Assembly: GCF_014635325.1 (NCBI RefSeq)
Contig: NZ_BMCT01000001.1
Span: 1,021,743-1,085,742, forward strand
Direction of reading: 5' to 3'
DNA length: 64,000 nt
From: Azorhizobium oxalatiphilum
Lineage (GTDB): Bacteria; Pseudomonadota; Alphaproteobacteria; Rhizobiales; Xanthobacteraceae
Below the pieces are notes generated by a model, which saw only the letters and a list, made by a program, of their open reading frames with translations, was not told the origin of the DNA and searched no databases. Both the position numbers and the translations under genes were made by a program. Positions 44,498 to 51,631 of this stretch are shown here, one piece after another (position 1 is the stretch's first letter; the number at the start of each line of letters is the position of its first letter).

Positions 44498-45412
44498 ATG
44501 GTGACACTCGTCATAGACCATGCCGCGCGGCGCGCCGACGCCGCCCACCCCCACGAGCATGCCCCACACGAGCACGCCCCCCAGCCGCGCGACACCACCC
44601 CCTCGCGGGAGCGGGTGGTCATGTCGGCTGTCAGCGTCAACGGGGTTTCCATCTCCCGCAAGGCCATAGCGGCGGAGGTGCAGAACACGCCCGCCCGTAC
44701 GCCGGCGGAAGGCTGGTTCGCCGCCGCCCGCGCGCTGGTGGTGCGCGAACTGCTGTTGCAGGAAGCCCAGCGCCTCGCCATTCCCCTCGACCCGCAGGGG
44801 GACGCGGATGGGCGCCGCGAGACCCACGAGGAAGCGCTGATCCGCGCGCTGCTCGCACAGGAAGTTCGGACGCCGGTGGCCGACGAGGACACGCTGCGGC
44901 GCTTCTACGACAACAACCGCCGCCGCTTCATGTCGGCCCCGTTGTGGCAGGCGGAGCATATCCTCTGCGCCGCCCGCCGCGATGATGCCGCCGCTTTCGC
45001 CGCTGCGCGCGCCAAGGCGGAAGCGCTCGCAGCGGCATTGACCGCCGCACCGGAGCGCTTCGCCGACCTCGCACGGACGCAGTCCGACTGCCCCTCGGCG
45101 GCGGTTGGCGGCAGCCTCGGCCAGATCACCCCCGGCGACACCACGCTGGAGTTCGAGGCCGCATTGCGGTCTCTTGAGCCAGGGGTCATCTCCGCGCCGG
45201 TGGAGACGCGCTACGGCGTCCATCTCATCCGCGTGAACCGCTACGTGGAGGGGCGCCCGGTTCCCTTCGAGGCCGTGCGGAAGGAGATCGCCGCCTATCT
45301 GGCCGATCATGTCTCCCGTTCCGCCGAGGCGCAGTACATCGCGCTCCTTGTCGGGCGGGCGGACATCAAGGGCATCGCGCTCGATGGCGCCGACAGCCCC
45401 CTCGTGCAGTAG
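44498..45412 (+). CDS. Nar-linked parvulin-type peptidyl-prolyl isomerase with His-rich N-terminus
   Basis: The 304-residue protein has a rotamase (PpiC/parvulin) domain at residues ~145-240 (WQAEHILCAARRDD, FADLARTQSDCPSAAVGGSLGQI, TRYGVHLIRVNRY), with a NifM/SurA-like helical N-terminal region (~60-140). Residues 8-27 contain a His-rich run (DHAARRADAAHPHEHAPHEH). No signal peptide is visible, so it should act in the cytoplasm where NarGH is assembled, as NifM does for nitrogenase iron protein. It lies five bases after narI and nine before the next gene, firmly inside the nar operon. Role in NarGHI folding is inference; metal binding by the His run is untested. Confidence 0.85.
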   Translation: MVTLVIDHAARRADAAHPHEHAPHEHAPQPRDTTPSRERVVMSAVSVNGVSISRKAIAAEVQNTPARTPAEGWFAAARALVVRELLLQEAQRLAIPLDPQGDADGRRETHEEALIRALLAQEVRTPVADEDTLRRFYDNNRRRFMSAPLWQAEHILCAARRDDAAAFAAARAKAEALAAALTAAPERFADLARTQSDCPSAAVGGSLGQITPGDTTLEFEAALRSLEPGVISAPVETRYGVHLIRVNRYVEGRPVPFEAVRKEIAAYLADHVSRSAEAQYIALLVGRADIKGIALDGADSPLVQ

Positions 45413-45421
45413 GAGGCGCTC

Positions 45422-45703
45422 ATGTTCGGTGCTCTGCTTTCGGCATTGGAGGACCCCGAGGTCTGCGGGCGCCTCCTCTCCAGCCTCGACGCACCGGAGG
45501 TCTCCGCCCGCCTCGCGCGCGTCGCGCAGGCGGAGGGCCGGCCGGCGGCCGACGTGATGGCGTCGCGGATCTGGAATTTTCTCGACACCGCGTCCGATGA
45601 CCATTTTGTCCAGCTCATGGGCATCATGAATCAGGCCCGCGACCCCGGCCTCGCCGCCGTCCGCGCCATCCTCGCAGCGACGTTGCCGGAGGAGGTCGCA
45701 TGA
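45422..45703 (+). CDS. Small unknown protein of the nar operon
   Basis: This 93-residue helical protein ([20 protein letters not shown]...) has no signal peptide, no membrane segment and one Cys. AGGAGG precedes its ATG, and its stop overlaps the moaA start by four bases (ATGA), so it is certainly translated as part of the nar-moa transcript. I do not recognise a domain. Location between a folding factor and a molybdenum-cofactor enzyme suggests a role in nitrate reductase maturation or control. Confidence 0.8.
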   Translation: MFGALLSALEDPEVCGRLLSSLDAPEVSARLARVAQAEGRPAADVMASRIWNFLDTASDDHFVQLMGIMNQARDPGLAAVRAILAATLPEEVA

Positions 45704-46701
45704 CCGGCTGCGGTCTCGTCGACCTGTTCGGGCGGCGGATCTCCTATCTCCGGCTGTCGGTGACGGACCGCTGTGATCTGCGCTGCGTCTATTGCATGTC
45801 CGAGGACATGACGTTCCTGCCGCGCAACCAATTGCTCACGCTCGAGGAACTGGATCGGCTGGCCTGCGCTTTCGTGCGTCGGGGCGTTCGCAGGATCCGC
45901 CTGACCGGCGGCGAGCCGCTGGTGCGCAAGGGGCTGATGGAGCTTGTTTCCAGCCTCTCCCGCCACCTCGTCTCGGGATGTCTGGATGAACTCACGCTCA
46001 CCACCAACGGCACGCTTCTCGCCCACCATGCGCAGGCGCTTGCCCGGGCGGGCGTGAAGCGCATCAATGTGTCCCTGGATACGCTGGACGCGGCGCGCTT
46101 CCGCGCCATCACCCGGCGGGGCAATCTCGGGGTGGTGATGGAAGGCCTGCTGGCGGCGCAGGAGGCGGGACTCAGGATCAAGCTCAATGCGGTGGCGCTG
46201 AAAGACGTCACCGAGCACGAGATCCACGATCTCATCGCCTTCGCGCACGGGCGGGGTATGGATCTCACGCTCATCGAGACCATGCCGCTGGGCGATGTGG
46301 GCGCGGACCGAACGGACCAGTATCTGCCGCTGAGCACACTTCGGCGGATCATCGAAAGCCGGTGGACCCTCACCGACACCAGCGAGCGCAGCGGCGGTCC
46401 GGCGCGGTATGCGCGCGTGGCCGAGACCGGAGGGCGCATCGGATTCATCACGCCGCTGACCCACAGCTTCTGTGAAACATGCAATCGCGTGCGGGTGAGC
46501 GCCACCGGCGTGCTCTACACCTGCCTCGGGCAGGAGGCGCAGGTGGACCTGCGCACACCGTTGCGCGCGTCCGAGGGCGACGCCCTGCTGCATGCAGCCA
46601 TCGATGCGGGAATCCGCGCCAAGCCGCGGGGGCATGACTTCGCAATTGCCGGCAACGGCCGCCCTGCGCTGTCGCGCCATATGTCGGCGCTGGGTGGGTG
46701 A
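45700..46701 (+). CDS. moaA: GTP 3',8-cyclase MoaA
   Basis: MoaA is a radical SAM enzyme that starts molybdenum-cofactor synthesis from GTP. The 333-residue protein has the SAM-cluster motif [13 protein letters not shown] (residues ~23-35), GGEPLVRKG (~70), TTNGTLL (~100) and the C-terminal cluster [19 protein letters not shown] (~257-275). It ends at GG, as is functionally required in MoaA proteins. Its presence in the nar operon provides cofactor supply coupled to nitrate respiration; a housekeeping copy probably exists elsewhere. Confidence 0.95.
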   Translation: MTGCGLVDLFGRRISYLRLSVTDRCDLRCVYCMSEDMTFLPRNQLLTLEELDRLACAFVRRGVRRIRLTGGEPLVRKGLMELVSSLSRHLVSGCLDELTLTTNGTLLAHHAQALARAGVKRINVSLDTLDAARFRAITRRGNLGVVMEGLLAAQEAGLRIKLNAVALKDVTEHEIHDLIAFAHGRGMDLTLIETMPLGDVGADRTDQYLPLSTLRRIIESRWTLTDTSERSGGPARYARVAETGGRIGFITPLTHSFCETCNRVRVSATGVLYTCLGQEAQVDLRTPLRASEGDALLHAAIDAGIRAKPRGHDFAIAGNGRPALSRHMSALGG

Positions 46702-46708
46702 GCCATGG

Positions 46709-46756
46709 GGCCGCATCGGGCGTCTCACCATTTCCGATCGCGCGGCGACCGGGACC
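46709..46756 (+). pseudogene. Possible remnant of a MogA/MoaB-like N-terminus
   Basis: Immediately after moaA one frame reads GRIGRLTISDRAATG, which looks like the N-terminal motif of MogA/MoaB molybdopterin proteins (IG-x-(L/V)-T-(I/V)-SDRA-x-x-G). Similarity stops after these residues. A truncated gene next to moaA is plausible; chance resemblance is possible because the segment is short. Confidence 0.3.
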
Positions 46757-46859
46757 CGGCTCGCGCGGGCCATCGCCTTTTTCTTGAAGATCTCATCGGC
46801 GCCGGCCGGATCGCGGCCGATCCGGCGGTGGTCCGCGCCTTTCGGCAGGAGTCAGCACA

Positions 46860-47330
46860 ATGGACGATGTCACCCTTGCCCGCGCCCTCCACGTACTGGC
46901 GGTTGTCCACTGGATCGGCGGCCTCGCCTTCGTGACGCTGGTGGTGCTGCCGCTCTCCCGCACATTGATCGGGGTGCAGGGCACGACGCTGTTCGAAGTG
47001 ATCGAAAACCGCTTCTCCGGGCAGGTGCGCTGGTCGGTGCCCCTGGCGGGCCTCTCCGGGTTCTGGATGGTCGTGCGCCTGGATCTGTGGGACCGGTTCC
47101 GGGATCCTGCCTTCTGGTGGATGCACGCCATGGTCATCCTATGGGTGCTGTTCATGCTGCTGCTCTTCGTGATCGAGCCGATACTGCACCGCTGGGTGGT
47201 CAGCATGGCCCGACATGCGCCGCCGGCGACCCTGCAGCGCATCACCACCATGCACTGCGCCCTGCTCTCGATAGCTGCATTGACGATATTCGGCGCGGTG
47301 GCCGGAGCGCACGGGCTGTTCCTGTTCTAG
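46860..47330 (+). CDS. Four-helix membrane protein with conserved-looking histidines
   Basis: The 156-residue protein has four hydrophobic helices (residues ~8-32, 55-72, 84-106, 128-154). Histidines occur inside or at the ends of helices: HVLAVVHWIGGLAF in helix 1, FWWMHAMVILW in helix 3, TMHCALL and GAHG in helix 4. The HWIGG start resembles CopD and HemJ-like families, which bind heme b or copper. It follows moaA by 158 bases in the same direction, so it may belong to the nar transcript. Its 3' end overlaps a dispersed repeat. I cannot assign a function. Confidence 0.75.
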   Translation: MDDVTLARALHVLAVVHWIGGLAFVTLVVLPLSRTLIGVQGTTLFEVIENRFSGQVRWSVPLAGLSGFWMVVRLDLWDRFRDPAFWWMHAMVILWVLFMLLLFVIEPILHRWVVSMARHAPPATLQRITTMHCALLSIAALTIFGAVAGAHGLFLF

Positions 47331-47366
47331 AGCAGGTCCGGCTTTGATGGCTTCGCGATCCAGGCG
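47330..47366. repeat. Dispersed palindromic repeat, copy C
   Basis: GAGCAGGTCCGGCTTTGATG continues as GCTTCGCGATCCAGGCG. It is the most diverged of three copies and starts on the last base of the preceding gene's TAG stop codon. Confidence 0.65.
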
Positions 47367-47537
47367 ACAGGACATTCTCCCGGCGCAACAAGGCATCGCT
47401 CCGGGAGATGCCGAGGGGGACGTTCGCGATCTCGGCGCAAGCGCGGGCAGGTCCGCCATCCACCGGACATAACCGCCGTTTGCTGCTCCTAAACCACTGG
47501 CGGGACATGTTGCGCGCATTCCAGCCGGAGGCGCGAT

Positions 47538-48236
47538 GTGGAAACTGTCCTCTATGAACCCGTCAAGCGCTTCCTCGAGCAGCTCGGCTACACGGTCAAA
47601 GGCGAGGTCAGGCACTGCGACATTGTCGGCATGCGGGAGGGTGATCACTCGGTGGTGGTGATCTGCGAACTGAAGCTGACGTTCAACCTCGAACTGATTC
47701 TTCAGGGGGTCGACCGGGCGAACATCGGGGATGAGATCTGGCTGGCCGCGCAGCTTTCCACCACGGGCAGGGGGCGGGAAAGCGATCCACGCTATCGCAA
47801 TCTCTGCCGCCGTCTCGGCTTCGGTTTGCTGGGAGTCTCGAAGTCCGGTCTCATCGACGTCATCGTGTCGCCGACCGCGCCGATGCCACGGAAAGACACC
47901 CGTCGACGGTCAAGACTGGTGGAGGAACATAAGCGACGCCAGGGGGATCCCGTTCCCGGCGGCGGCACACGCAAACCCATCATGACAGCGTATCGGCAGC
48001 AGGCCCTCGGCTGCGCCGCGGCCATGGCAGCCTCACCGCAGCGTCCGCGCGATCTGAAACATTCATTCCCGGATGCCCAGAAAATTCTCCGCGACAATGT
48101 GTATGGCTGGTTCCAGCGTCTGGAGCGCGGCGTCTACGGGCTCACGGATATCGGGCGGAGCGCATTGGCGTCGTGGTCCCCCGACCTTCCCGCATCCCTT
48201 GAGGGCGAAGGCGGGACCACGAGACCTGCGCCCTAG
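47538..48236 (+). CDS. DUF2161 family protein (PD-(D/E)XK phosphodiesterase-like)
   Basis: The 232-residue protein matches the DUF2161 family: ETVLYEPVKRFLEQLGYTVKGEVRHCDIVG at the N-terminus, VVICELKLTFNLELILQGVDR (~40-60) with the E-x-K of a PD-(D/E)XK nuclease core, and YRNLCRRLGFGLLGVSKSGLIDVIV (~85-110). The C-terminal region (~170-220) is a helix-turn-helix-like segment often found in this family. The GTG at 47538 has GGAGG upstream. The family is predicted to be a nuclease, but no substrate is known. It is monocistronic. Confidence 0.82.
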   Translation: METVLYEPVKRFLEQLGYTVKGEVRHCDIVGMREGDHSVVVICELKLTFNLELILQGVDRANIGDEIWLAAQLSTTGRGRESDPRYRNLCRRLGFGLLGVSKSGLIDVIVSPTAPMPRKDTRRRSRLVEEHKRRQGDPVPGGGTRKPIMTAYRQQALGCAAAMAASPQRPRDLKHSFPDAQKILRDNVYGWFQRLERGVYGLTDIGRSALASWSPDLPASLEGEGGTTRPAP

Positions 48237-48263
48237 GGTCTAAACCCAACGGATAGATTGTGA

Positions 48264-48306
48264 TTCAATCGGCTCAAGGAGAGATCAAGCTCATGAGCCG
48301 ATTGAA
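48264..48306. repeat. 13-base inverted repeat, terminator-like
   Basis: TTCAATCGGCTCA (48264-48276) and TGAGCCGATTGAA (48294-48306) are perfect inverted arms with a 17-base loop. They lie between the convergent DUF2161 and Nif11-type genes and could terminate either transcript, though no U-tract is present. Confidence 0.55.
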
Positions 48307-48341
48307 ATGACCTGGCCTCACTTTGCCTCGCGGCCATCGTC

Positions 48342-48695
48342 TCATGCTGGCTGCGCTGAGCCTGGACCCCGGCCAACGCTACCGGTATTGTTCAATACAT
48401 TCATGTAATCCGCGAAAGACTTGTCGAAAGATGCCATGAGGTCTTCGAGAGCGCCTCCGCCGCTCACACCATCAAGACTGGCATCGCTCAGTTGAACCGG
48501 CAGACCAAGCATGCGCTGGTTCATCAATGCAATGTCGTCGCTGGATAAGTGACAGCCGTGACGCGCCGCGACGGTTGCAATCGCGCCGGCGATTTCCGCT
48601 GGCGGCAGATCTTTGGTCGCGGCCGCCAACTCAGCCTGAAGTCCGGGGGTCGTCGCGGCACTGTCCAGAAATTCCACGGTAGCTTCTATCGACAT
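48342..48695 (-). CDS. Nif11-type RiPP precursor peptide (orphan)
   Basis: The 117-residue protein shows a Nif11-like leader: MSIEATVEFLDSAATTPGLQ at the start, a helical middle with ARHGCHLSSDD, and LSDASLDGVSGGG at residues 69-81, the double-glycine-type processing region. The remaining ~36 residues would be the core peptide (ALEDLMASFDKSF... to GSAQPA), which has Ser and Thr but no Cys. In the family such leaders guide modification and export by a C39-peptidase transporter. No modification enzyme or transporter is visible nearby. GAGGACA precedes the ATG. Leader identity is likely; that it is a true RiPP precursor is inference. Confidence 0.7.
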   Translation of the reverse strand: MSIEATVEFLDSAATTPGLQAELAAATKDLPPAEIAGAIATVAARHGCHLSSDDIALMNQRMLGLPVQLSDASLDGVSGGGALEDLMASFDKSFADYMNVLNNTGSVGRGPGSAQPA

Positions 48696-48844
48696 AGAGA
48701 TGTCCTCGCGACGCGTTGAATATCGTCAATTCCAGCGCTCAAATTGGGATAAGGATACCTACCTGTCAATCATCTCGCGGGCTAGGGGATCATGCGCGCA
48801 GCGTCAGCGATCCGGTGATCATTCAAAAGCTGCTTTTGGCGCCT

Positions 48845-49756
48845 TCAGGCGGTCCCGCTGATGCCATCCACCGCTCTCAGCCGGGTGATCGCAAAATCCG
48901 TGAAGGCCCGGATCACGGGCCGCATGTAGCGGACCGAGGGATAGGCCAGGAAGGCTTCCGTCGACCTGATGCTGTAGTCGGGCAGCACGCGGACCAGACG
49001 CCCCTCGGCGAGGGCATCGGCTACGAGGGGATGCTGGACGGGGCCGACGCCGCGTCCGTCGCACAAGGAGGCGACCAGCACCTGCGCATTGTTCGTCCGC
49101 AGAACCGGACTCACGCTCACGCTGAGTTCGCCGTCCTCATGCTGAAGGCTGAGCGTATCGGACGGCGCGGGAATGGCGCTGGCCATGATGACATCCACCT
49201 CCGAGAGACGCCGGGGATCATCCAATCCGCCGATGCGCGCGAGGTAGGACGGCGCCGCCACGAGAAAGCGCCGGATGAAGCCGATCCGGCGCACGATGAC
49301 GTTCCGCGCCTCCGGCCGCCCATAGCGTACGGCCAGATCGAAGTCCTCATGCACCAGGTCGATCACGCGGTCTTCCAGTACGAGTTCCATGCTCACGCCG
49401 GGATGGGCGGCCTGGAAATCATTCACGATCGGATGGATGTGCCTCGATCCGATGCAGCTCGGCACATGCAGGCGAATCCGCCCCTCGATGACGCCGGCCT
49501 CCCGGCGTGAATCCTCCAGCGCGGCGTCGATCGCCCCCAGGGCCGGCTGGGCGACCTCATAGAGCCGCTGGCCCTGCGGAGTGGTCCGCACGAGCCGGGC
49601 CGAGCGCTCCAGCAGGCGCGCGCCCACATGCGCCTCCAGATTCCGCAGATGCTTGCTCACGGCGGGTTGGGACACGGCGAGGTCGCGCGCGGCGGCGGTC
49701 ATGGAACCGCGCTCCACCGTACGGACGAAGGCGCGAAGCGCGAGCGTGAGATCCAT
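48845..49756 (-). CDS. LysR-family transcriptional regulator
   Basis: The 303-residue protein has the LysR winged helix at residues ~1-60 (FVRTVERGSMTAAARDLAVSQPAVSKHLRNLEAHVGARLL) and an effector domain of the CrgA-like type (VPSCIGSRHIHPIVNDFQAAHPG, VHEDFDLAVRYGRPE). It diverges from the L,D-transpeptidase lipoprotein gene across a 101-base promoter region containing TGATT-N2-AATCA (49773-49784), a plausible binding site. The effector is unknown. Confidence 0.9.
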   Translation of the reverse strand: MDLTLALRAFVRTVERGSMTAAARDLAVSQPAVSKHLRNLEAHVGARLLERSARLVRTTPQGQRLYEVAQPALGAIDAALEDSRREAGVIEGRIRLHVPSCIGSRHIHPIVNDFQAAHPGVSMELVLEDRVIDLVHEDFDLAVRYGRPEARNVIVRRIGFIRRFLVAAPSYLARIGGLDDPRRLSEVDVIMASAIPAPSDTLSLQHEDGELSVSVSPVLRTNNAQVLVASLCDGRGVGPVQHPLVADALAEGRLVRVLPDYSIRSTEAFLAYPSVRYMRPVIRAFTDFAITRLRAVDGISGTA

Positions 49757-49772
49757 CTATGCCACATGGTTA

Positions 49773-49784
49773 TGATTGTAATCA
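49773..49784. promoter_or_regulatory. Candidate LysR operator
   Basis: TGATTGTAATCA has perfect five-base arms and contains the T-N11-A spacing expected for LysR sites nearby. It lies 17-28 bases upstream of the LysR start in the divergent region. Confidence 0.45.
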
Positions 49785-49857
49785 CCTCATAGCCGATGGA
49801 CGTGGCGAATGCGAGGCGCTTCTGTCCGCACGTCTCCTCTCAAGCAGGTTCGTGCCC

Positions 49858-50517
49858 ATGCCTCTGACCCGTCGTGCCGTCCTCATCGGAGCACCGGCTC
49901 TCCTGTCCGGCTGCGTCACCCGACCGACGGTCGATGAAACCGGCATGCCGTCGCGCATCGTCGATACCCTGCACATGGGCATGTATGCCGCGCTGGAGGG
50001 CGAGCCGTTTCCTGTCCCTGCGGTCGACCTGTCGGAGATCGATCCGCGCTTCCTGCGGCAGATCGTGTCGTACCCGACGCCCCATCTGCCGGGCACGGTC
50101 GTCGTCGATCCGGGGCAGCGATATGCCTATCTGGTGGGGGAGAATGGGCGCGCACTGCGTTACGGCGTCGGCGTCGGCAAGCAGGAGGCTTTCAATTTCC
50201 AGGGCGCGGCGCTGGTCGGCCGCAAGGCGCATTGGCCGCGCTGGACGCCCACGGCGAACATGATCAGCCGCGAGCCTGCCCGCTACGGTCCTTTCTCTGG
50301 TGGACTGGCTGGTGGGCCGGGCAACCCTCTGGGCCCACGGGCGCTCTATCTCTACCGGGACGGCAGCGACACGCTCTACCGGCTCCACGGAACCGTCGAG
50401 CCGTGGACCATCGGCACCATGGTCTCGTCGGGCTGCGTCAGGCTGATCAATCAGGACATCGTCGACCTCTATCGCCGTGTCCCGGTCGGCTCCAGGGTCG
50501 TGGTCCTGCCGGCGTGA
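49858..50517 (+). CDS. L,D-transpeptidase (YkuD) lipoprotein
   Basis: The 219-residue protein starts MPLTRRAVLIGAPALLSGC, a twin-Arg-free lipoprotein-like signal with lipobox LLSGC. The YkuD catalytic domain (residues ~75-215) shows VVVDPGQRYAYLVGENG at its start and the active-site motif HGTVEPWTIGTMVSSGCVRL with the catalytic Cys near 195. Such enzymes form 3-3 peptidoglycan cross-links or attach lipoproteins in the periplasm. The ATG at 49858 was chosen because only it gives the lipoprotein signal. It diverges from a LysR gene. Confidence 0.9.
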   Translation: MPLTRRAVLIGAPALLSGCVTRPTVDETGMPSRIVDTLHMGMYAALEGEPFPVPAVDLSEIDPRFLRQIVSYPTPHLPGTVVVDPGQRYAYLVGENGRALRYGVGVGKQEAFNFQGAALVGRKAHWPRWTPTANMISREPARYGPFSGGLAGGPGNPLGPRALYLYRDGSDTLYRLHGTVEPWTIGTMVSSGCVRLINQDIVDLYRRVPVGSRVVVLPA

Positions 50518-50622
50518 TGCGGCGCTTCGGCTCAATGGCTCATGACGACGGGCGACGTCCGTGCGTGCAGCCGTCTCCATCTGCCTTTGAGCATGAGATC
50601 AGTAAAAGTAGGAGAACAGGCC

Positions 50623-50769
50623 ATGAAATGGGACTATCTTGTGGTGGAGAATACTCTGGACGCCGGCGCCATCGGGAAGCTGGGGGCTGATGGATGGGAG
50701 CTGGTCGCGGTCGTCTCCCCCGCACACTTCGTGTTGCATTACTTCTTCAAGCGGGAGGCACGCGCCTGA
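50623..50769 (+). CDS. DUF4177-like small protein
   Basis: The 48-residue protein (MKWDYLVVENTLDAGAIGKL...) matches the compact beta-alpha-beta pattern of DUF4177: a KWDY-type first strand, LGADGWELVAVVSP in the middle, and a HYFFKRE end. AGGAGAACAGG precedes the ATG. It is 105 bases after the L,D-transpeptidase gene and 57 bases before the RidA gene, in the same direction. Function unknown. Confidence 0.75.
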   Translation: MKWDYLVVENTLDAGAIGKLGADGWELVAVVSPAHFVLHYFFKREARA

Positions 50770-50826
50770 CCCGCGTGAGAGGCGGCTGGCGCCGCCTTCC
50801 GGCAATCCCTGACAGGAGGCATCGAA

Positions 50827-51219
50827 ATGGCACAGCGTGACGCGGTTTTCCCCGCCGGTCGGCATGACCTCTATTCCTCGCAGACCTATTCCGCGGCGAT
50901 CCGGTCCGGTGATCTCCTGTTCGTGTCCGGTCAGGTTGGCAGCCGCAGTGACGGTTCGCCCGCACCGGATTTCGAGGCCCAGGTGCGCCTCGCCTTCGCC
51001 AATCTCGAAGCGACCCTGAAGGCGGGGGGATGCGGGCTTGACGACATCGTCGACGTCACGAGCTTCCATACCGACCCCGAGCGTCAGTTCGGCACGGTCA
51101 TGGCCGTCAAGAGCGAGGTCTTCCCGAAGCCCCCTTATCCGAACTGGACGGCGATCGGCGTGAACTGGCTCGCGGGCTTCGACTTCGAGATCAAGGTCAT
51201 CGCCCGTATTCCCGGCTAA
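50827..51219 (+). CDS. RidA/YjgF-family protein
   Basis: The 130-residue protein belongs to the RidA superfamily: YSAAIRSGDLLFVSGQVG (residues ~22-39), QVRLAFANLEATLKAGGCGLDDIVDVTSFHTD (~55-87) and the C-terminal IKVIARIP. Canonical RidA deaminates reactive 2-aminoacrylate using an Arg near residue 105 in the V-E-(I/V)-(E)-A context; here the C-terminus reads WTAIGVNWLAGFDFEIKVIA and I do not see that Arg. It is therefore likely of a RidA subgroup with another imine or no deaminase activity. AGGAGG precedes the ATG. Confidence 0.87.
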   Translation: MAQRDAVFPAGRHDLYSSQTYSAAIRSGDLLFVSGQVGSRSDGSPAPDFEAQVRLAFANLEATLKAGGCGLDDIVDVTSFHTDPERQFGTVMAVKSEVFPKPPYPNWTAIGVNWLAGFDFEIKVIARIPG

Positions 51220-51631
51220 TCGTCGGGCCGGCGGGATGCCGGGCGGGGACCCGCTACGCCAGCCATGGGCAGGCGGACATGAACCGTTTCGTCTCCATCG
51301 GCGACGACTTCGGCTTCGCCACCCGCGGTTGACCGGCGCAGGCGCCGGCTTGCGCGGCTCCTGCCAGTTCGTTGCGGGCGACTGGTACGCCAAGCCGGGG
51401 CTGGATCTCGACCTGCGCCATGCCAGGCTGCAGCGCCTGGACTTTCATGTGAGAAAGCGATTGAGCGGAAGCCCTCGTCAGGCCGTGAACGATCGCAGTG
51501 TATGCGGAGTATAACCTTTGGTAAGGTCTTGCATTCTGGATTTTCATTGAAATAATATTATATATCTTCAAATATTGTAATATATGTCGTATTTCGAAGG
51601 TGGCGTGGCCAATAATGCGCAAGGGGCGCTC
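51220..51631. other. Intergenic region, AT-rich at its right end
   Basis: No gene is supported. The left part is GC-rich and may be decayed coding sequence. From about 51530 to 51600 it is extremely AT-rich for this genome (runs such as AATAATATTATATAT), which marks either a promoter for the hydrolase gene at 51632 or foreign DNA. Confidence 0.5.

Noticed and set aside
46705-46935. A 76-codon rightward frame starting three bases after moaA
   Set aside because: It overlaps the start of the membrane-protein gene by 76 bases and shows no protein-like features. The MogA-like motif lies in another frame.
51236-51514. A 92-codon rightward frame after the RidA gene
   Set aside because: There is no ribosome-binding site, no recognisable domain, and the composition is of GC-rich non-coding type.
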